From Antedon bifida (lineage: Eukaryota > Echinodermata > Crinoidea > Comatulida > Antedonidae): a stretch of DNA of 64,000 bases. Location: positions 11,141,820-11,205,819 of the forward strand of contig OY727096.1 in NCBI GenBank assembly GCA_963402885.1. Direction: 5' to 3'. This document shows positions 33,709 through 45,169 of this stretch, in pieces. Position 1 is the first letter of the stretch; every line of letters begins with the position of its first letter. The notes beneath the pieces are model-generated. The model did not search any database. It had not been told where the DNA came from and saw only the letters and a list, made by a program, of their open reading frames with translations. The position numbers and the translations under genes are program-made.

Positions 33709-34904
33709 GCCATTAATATTAGGGAAAAGTATGTTGTGATTGGATATGATTGAGAATATTGTTTTATAACGGTATTGTGATGTTGGACTATCGGTCCAAT
33801 ACTGGATAGTCAATTTTGGCACCAGCTTCTTTAAAATTGCAAATACAGTAGAAGCGTTGTGTGCATGGGTGTCTGAAGCCACTACCATGCTATTTTTTTT
33901 CCTTTTTTCTTCTTTCTTCTCCATCGTGAAAGTAAGCAACTAGAGGGTGTAAAGTAACACCGGTCTAATTCCAGTAGGCGCTTTGCACTTCTTCCATTGA
34001 CACGCATGTGTAATTCTAAGCGAAATCCGTATGATGCTTTCCCCTTCTTGCAAGTTTTCTTTACATTCTCTTATAGCAGTGTATTGTGCTATAACCCGCA
34101 TGTTTTCGGAAATCAATAGCTGTAGTTACAAATAAGTAAATGTGCTTTTGTCGACTCTTTGTTGTACAACTTTAGTTCTCTTCCTACCGAAATTGTCCGG
34201 GACACGTTTCCATTTGACACAGACTTAAGTGTTTCTTGCTGTGAATTTTACGAATTTGATATTGGCATTTCTTTGGCGGATTTTCTTAAACGAGGAAAAA
34301 GAAACCTTCCGTTGCTCAGGATTTTCACTTTTGTACTTGGCAAACAAGTTCATCATGTTGTCATTTAGATACCTTATCTGGCATCTTTCTTTGGTAGAAG
34401 ATGTTTTGCAGGCATCTTGTCATCCTGGAGTTGTCTTTCCAAGAAGCCTAATACTTCATTATGAAAAACTCCCCATGCCTTTTTTACATACTTCGCAGCT
34501 GTGATCCCATGCTTTTTTGTCTTGGATAGGTTACAATGACCAAGGCTCGACTCCCTTAAAACACGCCCGATCAACCTATATTTCTTGATTATCTTACCAG
34601 ATAGAACATTACTAATCATTTATCTATCATCAATAGAGTTGTTGTATAGAAATTATAATAGAGAATGTATAGAAATATCTTTAGAAATTTTTTAGAATAG
34701 AGTTTCTAAAGATTTAATTTAATGGAACAAGTATAGATATTTCATAGAAATAGATAGAGTTTTATAGATTTAACTTCTGACCAATTCTATGTTCTATAGA
34801 ATTCTGATATATTTTCCGGGGTTAATATTTGGTTTAGATATAAATTATACAAATGAAATCTTTATGTTAACTTGTATTCAACAACAAATCATGGAAGTAA
34901 TCCA

Positions 34905-35115
34905 TTAACAAATTAAGTTGCTTATAACATCTTCCATATCTATCTTTTCTTTTTTCCTATTAAGTTCTTTCAACTTGTTAGATAGTGAACTTTTAATCCC
35001 GCACTGGTGCAGTTGGGGAATTTTCTGCATGAAACACACCAGACACCTTTCTTCACATTCAATGTAAACGTGATTATTGGACTTACCAACTATAGGACTA
35101 ATGTTTGCGGGGTCT
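34905..35115 (-). CDS. Possible cysteine-rich exon upstream of the HGKGP-type gene
   Basis: The minus strand is open over about 68 codons ending near 34905, with IECEERCLVCFMQKIPQLHQ and then CG, followed by a basic, lysine-rich helix (LKELNRKKEKIDMEDVI). The CxxC...H...C pattern could bind zinc. It lies upstream of and in the same orientation as the gene at 32300-34619, so it may be a further exon, but no splice pair was proven. Confidence 0.3.
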
Positions 35116-35119
35116 AAAC

Positions 35120-37980
35120 TTTCTTTTTCTGTAGTATTTTTTAAAGCATTTGACGTTCATCCTGTAAGGCTCTTTCCCATTAGCTCATGTACGTCTGGAT
35201 ATACCAATGTGAGTAACCTTCTTGCAAAAGTTGTTAATTAATTAAATTAATTAATTTAGCCTTTTCCACTAGGGACACCCCGTCCAATGTCAATCTGTCG
35301 AATAGAAAAAAAAGTAATAAAAAAAAAATGTTTGTCACTACAGTAAACATTTCAAATTAATCATTTCCTTTTTTTCATTATTAATCATGATTAGTTTAAT
35401 CCGAAAGTTTTATCGAAGCACATCACGTACTGATAACATTGATTCAAATCAAATGTCATTATTTTGTAAGTGTATAATAATATGATAAAAATGAAGAATC
35501 ACAAAAATGTTAATACACATCACATTTGTATCAAGAAACGGGTTGTATTATTTGTATAATTTTATTAAAAGAATTAACCTACTGTCGTAATGGAATGTAA
35601 TACATTCATCTTTTTGCAGTGAACATAATATATTTGATTAAGTAATCAATCATTAAATTATGGCATTATCAGCTGCTTTGATGAATCATCAGCCAACATT
35701 CCCGGTAGTTCCTGGTAATATAAACAGTGCTATGTTTTCACGCTGCTGCTCTAGCCCGCTACTGCTCTAGCCCGCTACGTCACAAGAGATGACGTAATGA
35801 CGTATAAAGCAAGCAGCAGTTTTAGTACTGAGAGACTGACATTTTTGCGAAAATGGAAACTCCACTATAATTTATAGGTCCCAGCTGTTAGACCCAAAAA
35901 ACGTCTGGGTTCAATGACAAATCCAAAAGCATTTCTGGTATTTATGAGTCCCATATGATATTATATAATACTGTAAATCAAAACAGTCCATGAAAGTTTT
36001 TGTTTGTACCATATGGAACTATAATTATAGTTCCATGTTTGTACTAAAGTGACAGAAATTGAGTCTGTATTTCATATCAAAGTTATTTACTTCTGTAACA
36101 AAAAAATAATGTTTATTCACATATAAAAAGAGAAAAGAAACGTTTAATTATAACTCAAAAACCATTGTCTGACAATTTAAGTATTTTTTGCTTTAAATTA
36201 CATTTTTTCAGGTAAAATAACTATTAGCCTATGTGGCAATAAAATGACACATTCAAAAACAAATTTGAAATAAAAAATATTTTTCAGAGGGACAATATAT
36301 CTTTAAAACTGTTAATACGTCAATAAGCGAGCAGCGTTTTTTGTAAGAAATATTTCTTGTTTACACTGCATTCTTATTTTGACAATATAGATATTATTTT
36401 TATATTGTCCAGGAGTGTTTTTTAGGGGAGGCGTTTATTCTTTTGGGTGTAAAGTCTTGTCTACATTATCAAACTTAAAAACGATGAATTTCAGCAATAA
36501 CGGACCTTGTTCACAAAACTACTAAAGAGTATTTATGGTACGCCCATAGTGCCTTTAATAGGAGAACATTAGCAGATCAGTTAATATTGTGTGTTCTTTC
36601 TTCTAACGTTTTTCGCCGATCCAATTTGTTAGTGTGAACATATTGACCTGTTTCCAAAGTTATTGTGTAGGCCTATAGTACAAAGTATAAATTTGACAAT
36701 TACGGATTAAACAATTTAATATTAAAATGTAAAGAAAAAAAAAACACTGTGGATCAAGTTTCATTAATTATATTATTTATCCAATGTCAAATATGACATA
36801 ATCATTCCTTTATAACTTAAAGAACCAAATTTTGTATGCATAATTCCTTTTCATTTTTCAACATAGACCTATAACATAACTGTAGGGCCTATATTTGATG
36901 AACAAAATTTAATTAAGTTAAAAAAATGACAGATTCATAAAATAATAACACCAAAGAACAACTAAAAAAAAGCTGTAATAATATACTGTATTACTGTTAA
37001 ACAAATTATAAACAAGTGTATAATACGGAAAAATCTCCCTTTCATTTTACAAATATTTACATTAAATCAGTTCAATAAGTGAATATAATACTTTCTATGT
37101 CATAAACATATACTATACAGTATAACACAGGGTTAAACATATAAATTATAACCAACATACCATGATAATATTAATAGACAATCAATTTTCATATGATGTA
37201 TATTATTTCTAGTTTAACTTTAAAAATTACACTTTGTGAGAGATTGCCATAAAAGATAGATACATTTAAATATTGTAGCATAGAAATACAGGTTTATTAA
37301 TAACATTTTGCTTTAAAAATACATTTAAAAAATAACAAAATAAAAAGTTTTGATTAAAAAACAACAGTGTTTTCTGTTGTAAATCAGTCTGGTTTCATGT
37401 TGTTAATTGATGCTTTGTTTTTGAGATCATTCTGATCAATTTTCGTCAAAGTACAGTGGCATTGTTGGCGAGTTATAAGTACTAATGTATGACTTTCTAG
37501 GCAATTTAGACATGCAAGCAATACATGGACAAAAACAAACCTTACAATACGGAAAAAATGTCCCTTGTAATTGAAAACAAACAACATATTATGAAATTAT
37601 AAAACAATCAAAATCATCTTAATAAATGATGTTATCAAAATGAAATTGTAATACTAATAGTACATTAATATATAAATTAGGGTTGATAATTAATTTTTAA
37701 TAAATACAGATTTTGAATATTTGCATAGTGGGTATGTGTGAAATAAATCCTGGTAAATTTTCCAAAAAAATGCATACAAAAATAAAAAAAAAAGATCTAC
37801 CTCGATATCTTTTGCAACACATTTGTAAATGTTCTAAAAGCTACACTGTATCTTAAAGAAAACAAAAAACCTTAATGTGCAAGTTTTCTTAATCAATATC
37901 ATTTACAACAACTTTATAGGCCTACTGCATCTGGGCTTTCAAAAGCAATTATTCATAAACCAAATAAACACAAAATTGCA
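35120..37980. other. AT-rich stretch without a recognised gene
   Basis: No supported coding frame. There is a short direct duplication CTGCTCTAGCCCGCTA at 35748-35780, and the complementary pair CCATATGGAACTATAATTATAG / GTTCCATG near 36010-36030 forms a small hairpin. A 67-codon minus frame at 37384-37587 has several cysteines but no known motif. Confidence 0.5.
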
Positions 37981-37988
37981 AAATTTAC

Positions 37989-39648
37989 CTCTAATGCCCT
38001 GCCTTTAAAAACACTTGGACCAGGATTGTATTCTTCGGGACCAAAATGTTCAAATGTCTTTCCACAGATTCTGTAAATACAAAAATATACAATATTATCC
38101 CATAACAAATTCTAAAAATATAGGCAATTCATAAGACAATTATCTTTTAAATCCTAGTAACTTTTAGAAGATTTGCTGACTTCATCAGTGCTAATTTTTT
38201 TTTCTCTGTCTTGAAATTGTAGATAATAGATACATTCAAAAAGTGTTTAATGTATAAATATATAGAGTAATATAAACTATACAATCCTACTATCCTAATT
38301 CATTCTGTTCTATTGGATGTTGTAAGACTTTTAGAAATGTCATTTCCATTTTTTAATATTATTACACACAGTATAATCGTAGATACATTCTAAAACTTGA
38401 GACTAACCTGCAGGGTTACCCTCGTCAAATTTGAATACAACTGGACACCCAACTTCTGTTCGTCATGTAATGATTCCCAGTATATGCAAAGTAAACATCT
38501 GAGTTTCCACATCCAAGGTTACCAAATGGAACTGCAACTGTCATTCTCTATTGAGAAGAAAAGAAAAAATTAAAAATAAAATCTGAACAAGAATAAAACA
38601 AACTAATTAAAAGAAATAACATTACTTCTCAGCAAGTAAACAGATTTAAGAATGCCTGATGAGTTTGTCTGGATATTACCAAAAGTTTACTTTTAAATGC
38701 AATAAACTAAATAAAATTTTGTACCATACATTACATTTGTTTAAATTTAAATTTTTGTTTTTAACAATTTCTTATCATGTTTTATACATGCCCTATAAAG
38801 TATAATTTTCTATTTATCATTTAGATTTGTTTGATGCATAATTATGAAAAAATAAAAAAAAATAATAATTTTCTATTTATTATTTAGATTTGTTTGATAC
38901 ACTAATTTTTAGAAAGCAAAAATGTCTATACGCATACCCCTTTCCAATCAACAATTTTACAGCAGCAGCAGCTCACAACATGGTTAGCCATTTGCTGACA
39001 CGGGCCTATCATTCTTCCCATGTACATGGGCATTCTTCTAAGTTTGGAAAATCAGCATTTGAAAAAAAAATGCAGAAGGTCTTGCTTAACTGCAGTGCCC
39101 TATGTTCAATTAAAAAGTCACTAATTATTTCATTTTATTTAATTCATATAATTATATTTATTTTGTTTTAAACTTTTTCTCCTATTATACACTGAACATT
39201 AAAATAAAATTGATGAGACCTTTAAAATGCATTTTTTTTTGTAGTAATAGACCTAAATTCTACCACCTTTTTAAAAGGTTGTAATGCATACTCTTTATTT
39301 TCCAAAAAAAATCGGCTACTACTACTAGGCAATGAGTAAAAGAGGATGGTCAGTAAAGCCGGCATAAGCCTGGGTACTCCATAAAGCCTCTTGTTCTCAA
39401 TAAAGATCATGTTGAATAAATTATAAACACACCCAGGCGTTCCATAAGTCGATAGCAATAATTGCATCCCCGCCAAATGAATACAGTATAATTTAAATAA
39501 ATAATTATATTTAATAAAGATGAATCTAAAAGCACGATAAACTTACATTTTCAATTGAAAAATGTGCAGCTTGGTAAAAACATCGGTTTTCATTCCACGG
39601 TGGATCTGCCTTTTTTGCTTTGAGAAGGCACAACACACAGTTAGACAT
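37989..39648 (-). CDS. Candidate host gene, three small exons, product unknown
   Basis: Exon 1 (39547-39648) starts MSNCVLCLLKAKKADPPWNE, continues RCFYQAAHFSIEN and ends at AAT|GTAAGT. Exon 2 (38408-38547) begins in phase after an AG: RMTVAVPFGNLGCGNSDVYF then AYTGNHYMT. A frame change of one base follows before EVGCPVVFKFDEGNPAG, and it ends at CAG|GTTAGT. Exon 3 (37989-38070) is open in the frame ICGKTFEHFGPEEYNPGP and ends at GAG|GTAAAT. The phase from exon 2 to 3 does not fit without another indel. The compact, cysteine-rich, non-repetitive sequence looks like a real conserved protein rather than a transposon, but I cannot name it. A pseudogene or assembly indels are possible. Confidence 0.4.
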
Positions 39649-39755
39649 CTTAGGAGATCGACCTTGTATTCTGAAATGACAGTCTTTTCACACACGCTCG
39701 AGAGTTCTCTCGTGCAGAAATTTTTATTCGCCAAACATTAAACTCTTTCTAATCA

Positions 39756-41158
39756 TTGCGGCATGTTCTTTGATCGGCGTATCGGTTACCATTTATTCGC
39801 CGCCAACAGGAAGTCAAGTTTGACTATCTATGTTTTGCGGATGCTGAAGTTAAAAGGGAGGTGAGTCGGTTTGCTTTTGGAGGTTATTACCCGGACCAAT
39901 ATGAAACTAAAAATCATTGCGAAGTAAGGACGAAATAATCAATAAATATTCCCCCGCAGATGGCCGTACAGTGTTAATAACACATGCTATTTTCTTTAAA
40001 GACCAGCACCGTGCATCCATGATTGAAATACAAAGCACGAAGCATGTCCGTATGCCAATCAAGCTTGCTTGCCTCGCACTTTGTCAACACTCGTTTTTTT
40101 TTCAACCCCTTTCCAGCCGGCACCAAATCAATCAAATCAAATCTTTATTCATTCCATATATAAATAAAGAATGTACATGGAAAAATTTTTTTCCTCGACA
40201 GAAAAATATGGTAAAACATTCACAATTGCATACTTATAGAACAAAATTACAATTTAAAAACATTAAATTAAAACATATCCATCAACTATAAAAATATATA
40301 TTTGCATGTGCGCTATTATGATCTAACAATCTTTGACCTAAAAATATGAGTTGAATTTGGTACAAAAGACGAGCGAGGCACGCCAGATATTTGTGCGAGG
40401 CATCATTTTATCATTTCCAAATGTGCGAGGCATGCAAGGCATATAGTTTACAATTTCAAAAAGGTGCGAGGCACATCTTAACGTGCTATTATGCTATATT
40501 ATAGGCATAATAATCAATTATTTATATTTGTATAATAGGCCTAGCGTATCTAAATAGATTCGTGTATACACTCAACATGTTTAACGATTGTTTTTTTCAT
40601 TCAAGTCATATCGTGTCAAATTTTACTTTCACAAAAGTGCCCAAACTGTTCAAAAGTTGTGCATCCGTAATTCGGTATGCGCATGCATATTTTAAAAATC
40701 TGAACGACAGTCTTCAACTTTCGATAAACAATAATTGTTATAGCGACACTTATCATCAAATGTTTGTTGGCATTTGGAGCGTGTTCATTTTACAATTAAT
40801 TGTCTCTCGAACATAGCAGAGGGAAAATATTATTTTGTCACACCCCCGCGCCTCGATCCGGTAGACCAGAGAGATGGAAAATCCCTCTTTACTATTTAGC
40901 ATGTAGCGGCGGAGTGATTCTGCCCCGAGAGGATTTGGCCTTGTGGCGATTCCCCTCCCATATAGCACATGGTTTTAGCAGCAACGCACAGATTTCTCTC
41001 TGAGCGGCGTGCCAAAGACATTTTTGACATTCCATTCTCTAGGAAATCAACACGTGGACCTCTCTCGCAAATAAAATAAACAGCGATGGCCAGGACAAGT
41101 TCAATAACTAGCGGTGAATAAAAGGTAACTGATATGCCGATCAAATAACATGCCGCAA
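39756..41158. repeat. 49-bp inverted repeat pair, 1.4 kb apart
   Basis: TTGCGGCATGTTCTTTGATC at 39756 onwards (to 39804) is matched in inverse orientation by 41110-41158, with about 8 differences in 49 positions. This looks like terminal inverted repeats of a 1.4 kb element or two opposed copies of one end. No target duplication could be recognised. The left arm lies about 110 bp upstream of exon 1 of the candidate gene at 37989-39648. Confidence 0.65.
40125..40200 (-). mobile_element. LINE 3' end (CR1/L2-type tail)
   Basis: On the minus strand the sequence GAATAAAGATTTGATTTGATT has the AATAAAG plus short tandem-tail structure of a CR1/L2 LINE 3' terminus, comparable with the tail of LINE A at 23550-23575. 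No RT coding sequence was found upstream, so this is a severely truncated copy. Confidence 0.5.
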
Positions 41159-42351
41159 AGAAAAAAAATTGCTTGAGAATTCTGAAGCGCGTGTGAAAAA
41201 GACTTTTGTCCGAAAATCGTAATACTGGGCCTAAAATTAAACTTTAGCTAATATGCTTAGCCCTAACCTAGATGCCTATGCAGAAAATAATTTAATCAAT
41301 TTTTATATAATAATAATTGGTGTAATATTTTAATAATGATACACTATTCCTGTTTTAGTAGGTTAGGTATATTACGATTTTTATTTATTGTTGTCCATGT
41401 ACGTACTAATAAACCTGGCGCTAGTTTCCTTCGCTTGTATTTTTACTCCAAATTTGATAACTAGCTTTATCGTGTGAATAGCACACTTTAGAAGTATACC
41501 TCATGAGTACTTTAATGAAAGAATTACATAAAAAGTAACAAATAAATCCTTAAAGGAATTATTTTACAGGCGTGTTCCTCGCACACTTTTCGCGAATTTC
41601 ACGCATGTTCAATATTTTGTGTTTCTACGATAATAGAGGACTAAAACTCAGTGGAATCCGTCAATTTCTCATGCATTTATTGGTGAAAAACACGTTTTAT
41701 TTCAATATATTTGTTAATCTGTCAATAAAAATACTGTAATAATGTTACCACTGATACTGTTCTGTTTTCAAAGAATAATAATCGATTCTAAATCAACATC
41801 ACTACCTATCCTAGACCTAGGACATCCTACTAAGGATATTAGGATGAATTGTTCTATTTTATTCTTTAAAAGGTTAACGAAACCGTGTACAGTATCAACA
41901 GTAACATTTTTCCTTACTGACTGACAAAATCTTCACCAAATAATGCGTTAAATATATAGATTCCACAGAGTTTTTAGCCCTTTAATTAATTTTGCTCTTT
42001 TGGCGTTTCATAGAAACCAAAATATTGAACATTGAGTGTGCGAAATTCGCGAACAGTATGCGAGAAAAACTTCACCAATTTAACGGATTTATTTTTCATT
42101 AAGGTAGGCCTACTAATTCTAAGGTGTGGTATTCAGGATAAAGCATGGTTAACAAATTTCGAGTTAAAATACAAGGCAGGTGCAAAAGGAAACTAGCCTA
42201 CTAGCGGGCCTAGGCTACTTCAATTTCGGTGATTTCCTGCCTCGCAATTTTGAGAAATGATAAAATGATGCCTCGCATTTTTTGATGATGGTAAAACGAT
42301 GCCCCGCATAAATTTCTGACTTGCCGCGCTTGCCTCGCTGCCTCGCACTTT
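40369..42351. mobile_element. Foldback-like element with GCCTCGCA sub-repeats, left arm split
   Basis: Outer arms: 40369-40475 reads GCGAGGCATCATTTTATCAT, the inverse of 42238-42351 (AAATGATAAAATGATGCCTC); both contain repeated GCCTCGCA. Inner arms: 41420-41632 is the inverse of 42005-42201, for example TTCGCGAATTTC..ATGTTCAATATTTT and AAAATATTGAACAT..GAAATTCGCGAA. The right arm is continuous, while the left is interrupted by about 0.95 kb (40475-41420). This is a long inverted repeat with a loop at 41640-42000, typical of foldback elements. No transposase or clear target duplication is seen. Confidence 0.7.
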
Positions 42352-42474
42352 GTTACTACCCACAAAAGACAGTCGGTATCAGCTCTAGGAGCCCATAGCC
42401 GGCCTGACTTGTTCTTCTAAAATCTAATGTAATGGATGGATGGATCAAATTACCAACCCACCGAGCAAGTTAAA

Positions 42475-42950
42475 GGATTAACCTTCCAGTGATTATGTCA
42501 TTAGCATTTGGGTGGATATACGCACAAGTAATATATATTCTGTTAAATTCTCTCGGAAGATAATACGGTCTCAACGAAAGTGTCAACAATTCAATGTAAA
42601 CAGAACAATATTGTTCCTTCACCGAAACATTTCTGCACCATTTATTATTCACGTAAATACCCACACCACCGCCTTTAGCTTTACCGGTGACATCCCTGCT
42701 TCTATCCATACGAAATAAGGAAAAACCATCAATACTAACAATTCATCCAGATCGGTATTGCAAAACCATGTTTCTGATATGCATATCACACACACATTTC
42801 GGTATTCATTTCGATATTTACAACATGCTTGTAATTCATCCATTTTGTTTCTCAACGATCTAGCATTACCAAAAATTATCGTGGTCAATGTCGGTTTAAA
42901 TCTACTATAGTTATTGTAATTCCTTCTTCTTACCCGTGCCTTCATACCTC
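42475..42950 (-). pseudogene. LINE endonuclease fragment (LINE C)
   Basis: Frame 42945-42649 reads IIFGNARSLRNKMDELQACC and CVICISETWF. Frame 42709-42470 reads KGGGVGIYVNNKWC, VKEQYCSVYIELLTLSLRPY and YLPREFNRIYI. These are N-terminal motifs of an APE-type LINE endonuclease (N..SLRNK..EL, SETW and the GGG segment). One frameshift joins the two. Nothing of the RT follows, so only the 5' part is present, which is unusual for LINE copies. Confidence 0.8.
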
Positions 42951-43050
42951 CTCTGCATCCTCACTTCCTTTTGTGTATATAGTGAATAGGAATCTCTTTA
43001 AAACCAATTGGCTTTAGAGTTACATCTGGTTGTAGGCGAATTAATTCAGT

Positions 43051-43258
43051 GGCGGATCTAGGGGGGTGAATAGGGTGGCTAGCCACCCCCTTAATTCTAA
43101 AAAAAACCCAAAAAGATGCAACCAACCACCCGCGACCGTCGCTAGACGTGGATTCAACGCACCTGACTTTTTTTAATTAAGAAGAGTAGGCTAGAGCTAG
43201 GGTTAGCATTATAGTTGTGTAAATAGGCCTACATAGTGAAAGAGCTAAGAGCTTAACT
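43051..43258. repeat. Dispersed repeat with hAT-like end, copy 1
   Basis: Begins CAGTGGCGGATCTAGGGGGG, a common hAT-type terminus, and contains GTCGCTAGACG and then AAGAAGAGTAGGCTAGAGCT and AGTGAAAGAGCTAAGAG. The second half recurs at 50973-51110. Its far end was not identified. Confidence 0.7.
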
Positions 43259-44226
43259 AGGTTTGAACTCGTCACTATGGACGAGTTAGGTTATCCGCAG
43301 CGCAAATGCCACGTGCACGTCATACGTTAGAATATTGCGCACAGAAAAACAATAATGCTATTGAAAAAATGTTAGTTTGCTCTCTATTTTGTGTCACGTC
43401 TAAGTATATACAGTATACACTATATATTGTATACGTACTACATACAGTGCAGAATAGGTGAAAATAAGTGACCAAAGTTATTGATGCTTTTGAACATGAC
43501 GTCATCACAATTTTAAAAATGGTAAATCATGTGAAAGATAATTGATTGACCTAGACAATATAAAAAATGAGGAGAAATGGAATACAGATAAGTAGAGATG
43601 TGCTCTATTAAATGTGATGAGCTATGACGATTTTAATATTTGTTAAAGCCCTTAATTAAAGTTAAAGTTCTCTACAGTCAGTACATATTCCAATACATTT
43701 ACCCTATATATTTTTAACATAATAATTTAACCTAAAATACTATAGATACACCTCTGATATCAGTCTTGTTGTCATGGTAAATGATGAATATAGTCGGGGT
43801 GGGGATATAGTGTAATTGGATCTGTGTAGTGTACGCACTAAGACTAGGGCAGGCCTAGCTAGGTCCCAGGCCTACCCAGCCAGGTCTCCCAAACAATTTA
43901 ATCCCATTTAATATAAGCCTTAGCCAGGCCCCTGGCCCATGTTGTAATAAATAATGACGATCCTGTGGATTAAGGCTAGGGTTAGGGGTGTCCCTAGCTA
44001 AGCTTAGCTAGTAGCAGGCCTAGGCCCTAGGCTAGTATAATAGTAGGGTAATCACTTACCAACATCATCTTTGACCGCATTATCAACATCACCACTTGTA
44101 TTGTAATGCATTCATGTTTAGCAGGAGGACACTCACAATATGCACAACATATCATATCCATGCTTGCCATAAAACCATCGCATTCAAAACATTTTAGGCA
44201 ACGGCCTCTCAAAACTCCTCGCTTAA

Positions 44227-44700
44227 GGCCCGGTCACACCTAACCGATAACTATCGGACGTGAAATATCGTTCTCAATCGCGGTCACACTTCAACCGACA
44301 TCGTTTCGTTGTGATGACGCCCCCAACGGTTTAAAAAAGTTGTTGTTGTATGTACATACGTAATAGTAATTAAAGTTAAAATATACATGATGGCAGACGA
44401 CAGCGAAGAAGTACTTCTGATGTATTTGTTATTAAGAAGACAAAAACTTCGACAAAAAAGACGTGGATTGTGGGTACACCCAATCAATGAATCTAGGCCA
44501 ATGTATGGGGAATTCCATACATTGTTCACAGAATTGTCATCTCATGAAGACAAATTTTATGAATACTTCAGAATGTCAGGGCAACAGTTCTATACTATTT
44601 TAGACTTGGTACGAGCATGGATTAAAGAATAGAAGGATATGCATCGACGTGAGATCAAGGGTTCCTTGACTCTCGCCGACAGACTGCGGACCGCCCACAA
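44227..44700 (+). pseudogene. PIF/Harbinger nuclease, N-terminal exon only
   Basis: The frame 44387-44632 reads MMADDSEEVLLMYLLLRRQK, WVHPINESRPMYGEFHTLF and YFRMSGQQFYTILDLV. This is the standard N-terminal helix-turn-helix region of PIF/Harbinger nucleases. The catalytic DDE part is absent. Just upstream, GGCCCGGTCACACC at 44227 looks like a Harbinger terminal repeat. A weak inverse match (GTGTGAACACCGGCC, 45862-45876) could be the other end, but the flanking trinucleotides do not match. The gap after the frame shows no further coding. Confidence 0.75.
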
Positions 44701-44964
44701 TGTTACAGTTTAATTAACCGCATGGTAACAACGAAACGGTCGCGTGCCTAATATATTGTTTACTGCACATGTGCAACGACATTTAACCTTGTTGGCTACG
44801 CTTCTTTCGCGCGTTCTTTGGTTTCCGGTCCTTCATAGAAACTTTACTGCTACCACATAGCCTACAAATCGTTTGCAGACACAACTGGTGATTGCTCATT
44901 TTCTATCTAGAAAATAGAAAATATTGTTGCACCTATGTATTCATACATATTTGAACAGTATAAT

Positions 44965-45161
44965 CAGTGGCGTAACGACTATGTGCGCTCACTGGCTAAA
45001 CCCAGGGGCCCTGAAGCTTGGGGCCCATGAGCAGTGCCCAGAGGAACAGGCATAAAATATGTCGAAAATGCTAAAAACGTCCCAGGCCTCGATCTTTGAA
45101 ACTTGGAGGGCCACTTAGGTTTCCTAAACAAGTGGCTTTAGGCCTCTGCTTCACGCCACTG
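44965..45161. mobile_element. 197-bp hAT MITE with perfect 8-bp duplication
   Basis: Termini CAGTGGCGTAACG and the complement of CTTCACGCCACTG form an inverted repeat beginning CAGTGGCGT, a classic hAT end. Flanks AGTATAAT at 44957-44964 and 45162-45169 are identical. It contains no coding sequence. The intact duplication implies a fairly recent insertion. Confidence 0.93.
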
Positions 45162-45169
45162 AGTATAAT

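Larger units (their letters stand above)
32300..34619 (-). pseudogene. Unnamed DDE-like gene family (HGKGP type), split by a Penelope fragment
   Basis: Read on the minus strand, successive pieces are: YRLIGRVLRESSLG and WGVFHNEVLGFLERQLQDDK (34619-34374); YLNDNMMNLFAKYKSENP, SSFKKIRQRNANIKFVKFTA and RNT (to about 34200); AIRECKENLQEGESII (about 34080); ASDTHAHNASTVFAILKKL, QYWTDSPTSQYRYKTIF and WDYFEAGHGKGPFDGI (33939-33650); then ADEAVKRDAAVIQDVVIQML. This order matches a recurrent cnidarian/echinoderm protein family I know only as uncharacterised. The aspartates in SDx4HN and TDSxxSQ, and the HGKGPxDGxG motif, suggest a DDE-type transposase. Stops, frameshifts and the PLE insertion make this a broken copy. 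Confidence 0.65.

Noticed and set aside
32435..33753. The plus-strand frames at both ends of the Penelope fragment read as extra Penelope protein
   Set aside because: The same sequence on the minus strand encodes the AGHGKGPFDGI host segment and continues beyond the repeat, so the plus-strand reading is incidental.
39222..39476. 84-codon minus-strand frame
   Set aside because: No motif, and it lies in the presumed intron of the candidate gene at 37989-39648.
40800..41040. GC-richer, hairpin-prone segment that might be a small structured RNA gene
   Set aside because: I compared it by eye with spliceosomal, RNase P and U7-type RNAs and found no diagnostic motif.
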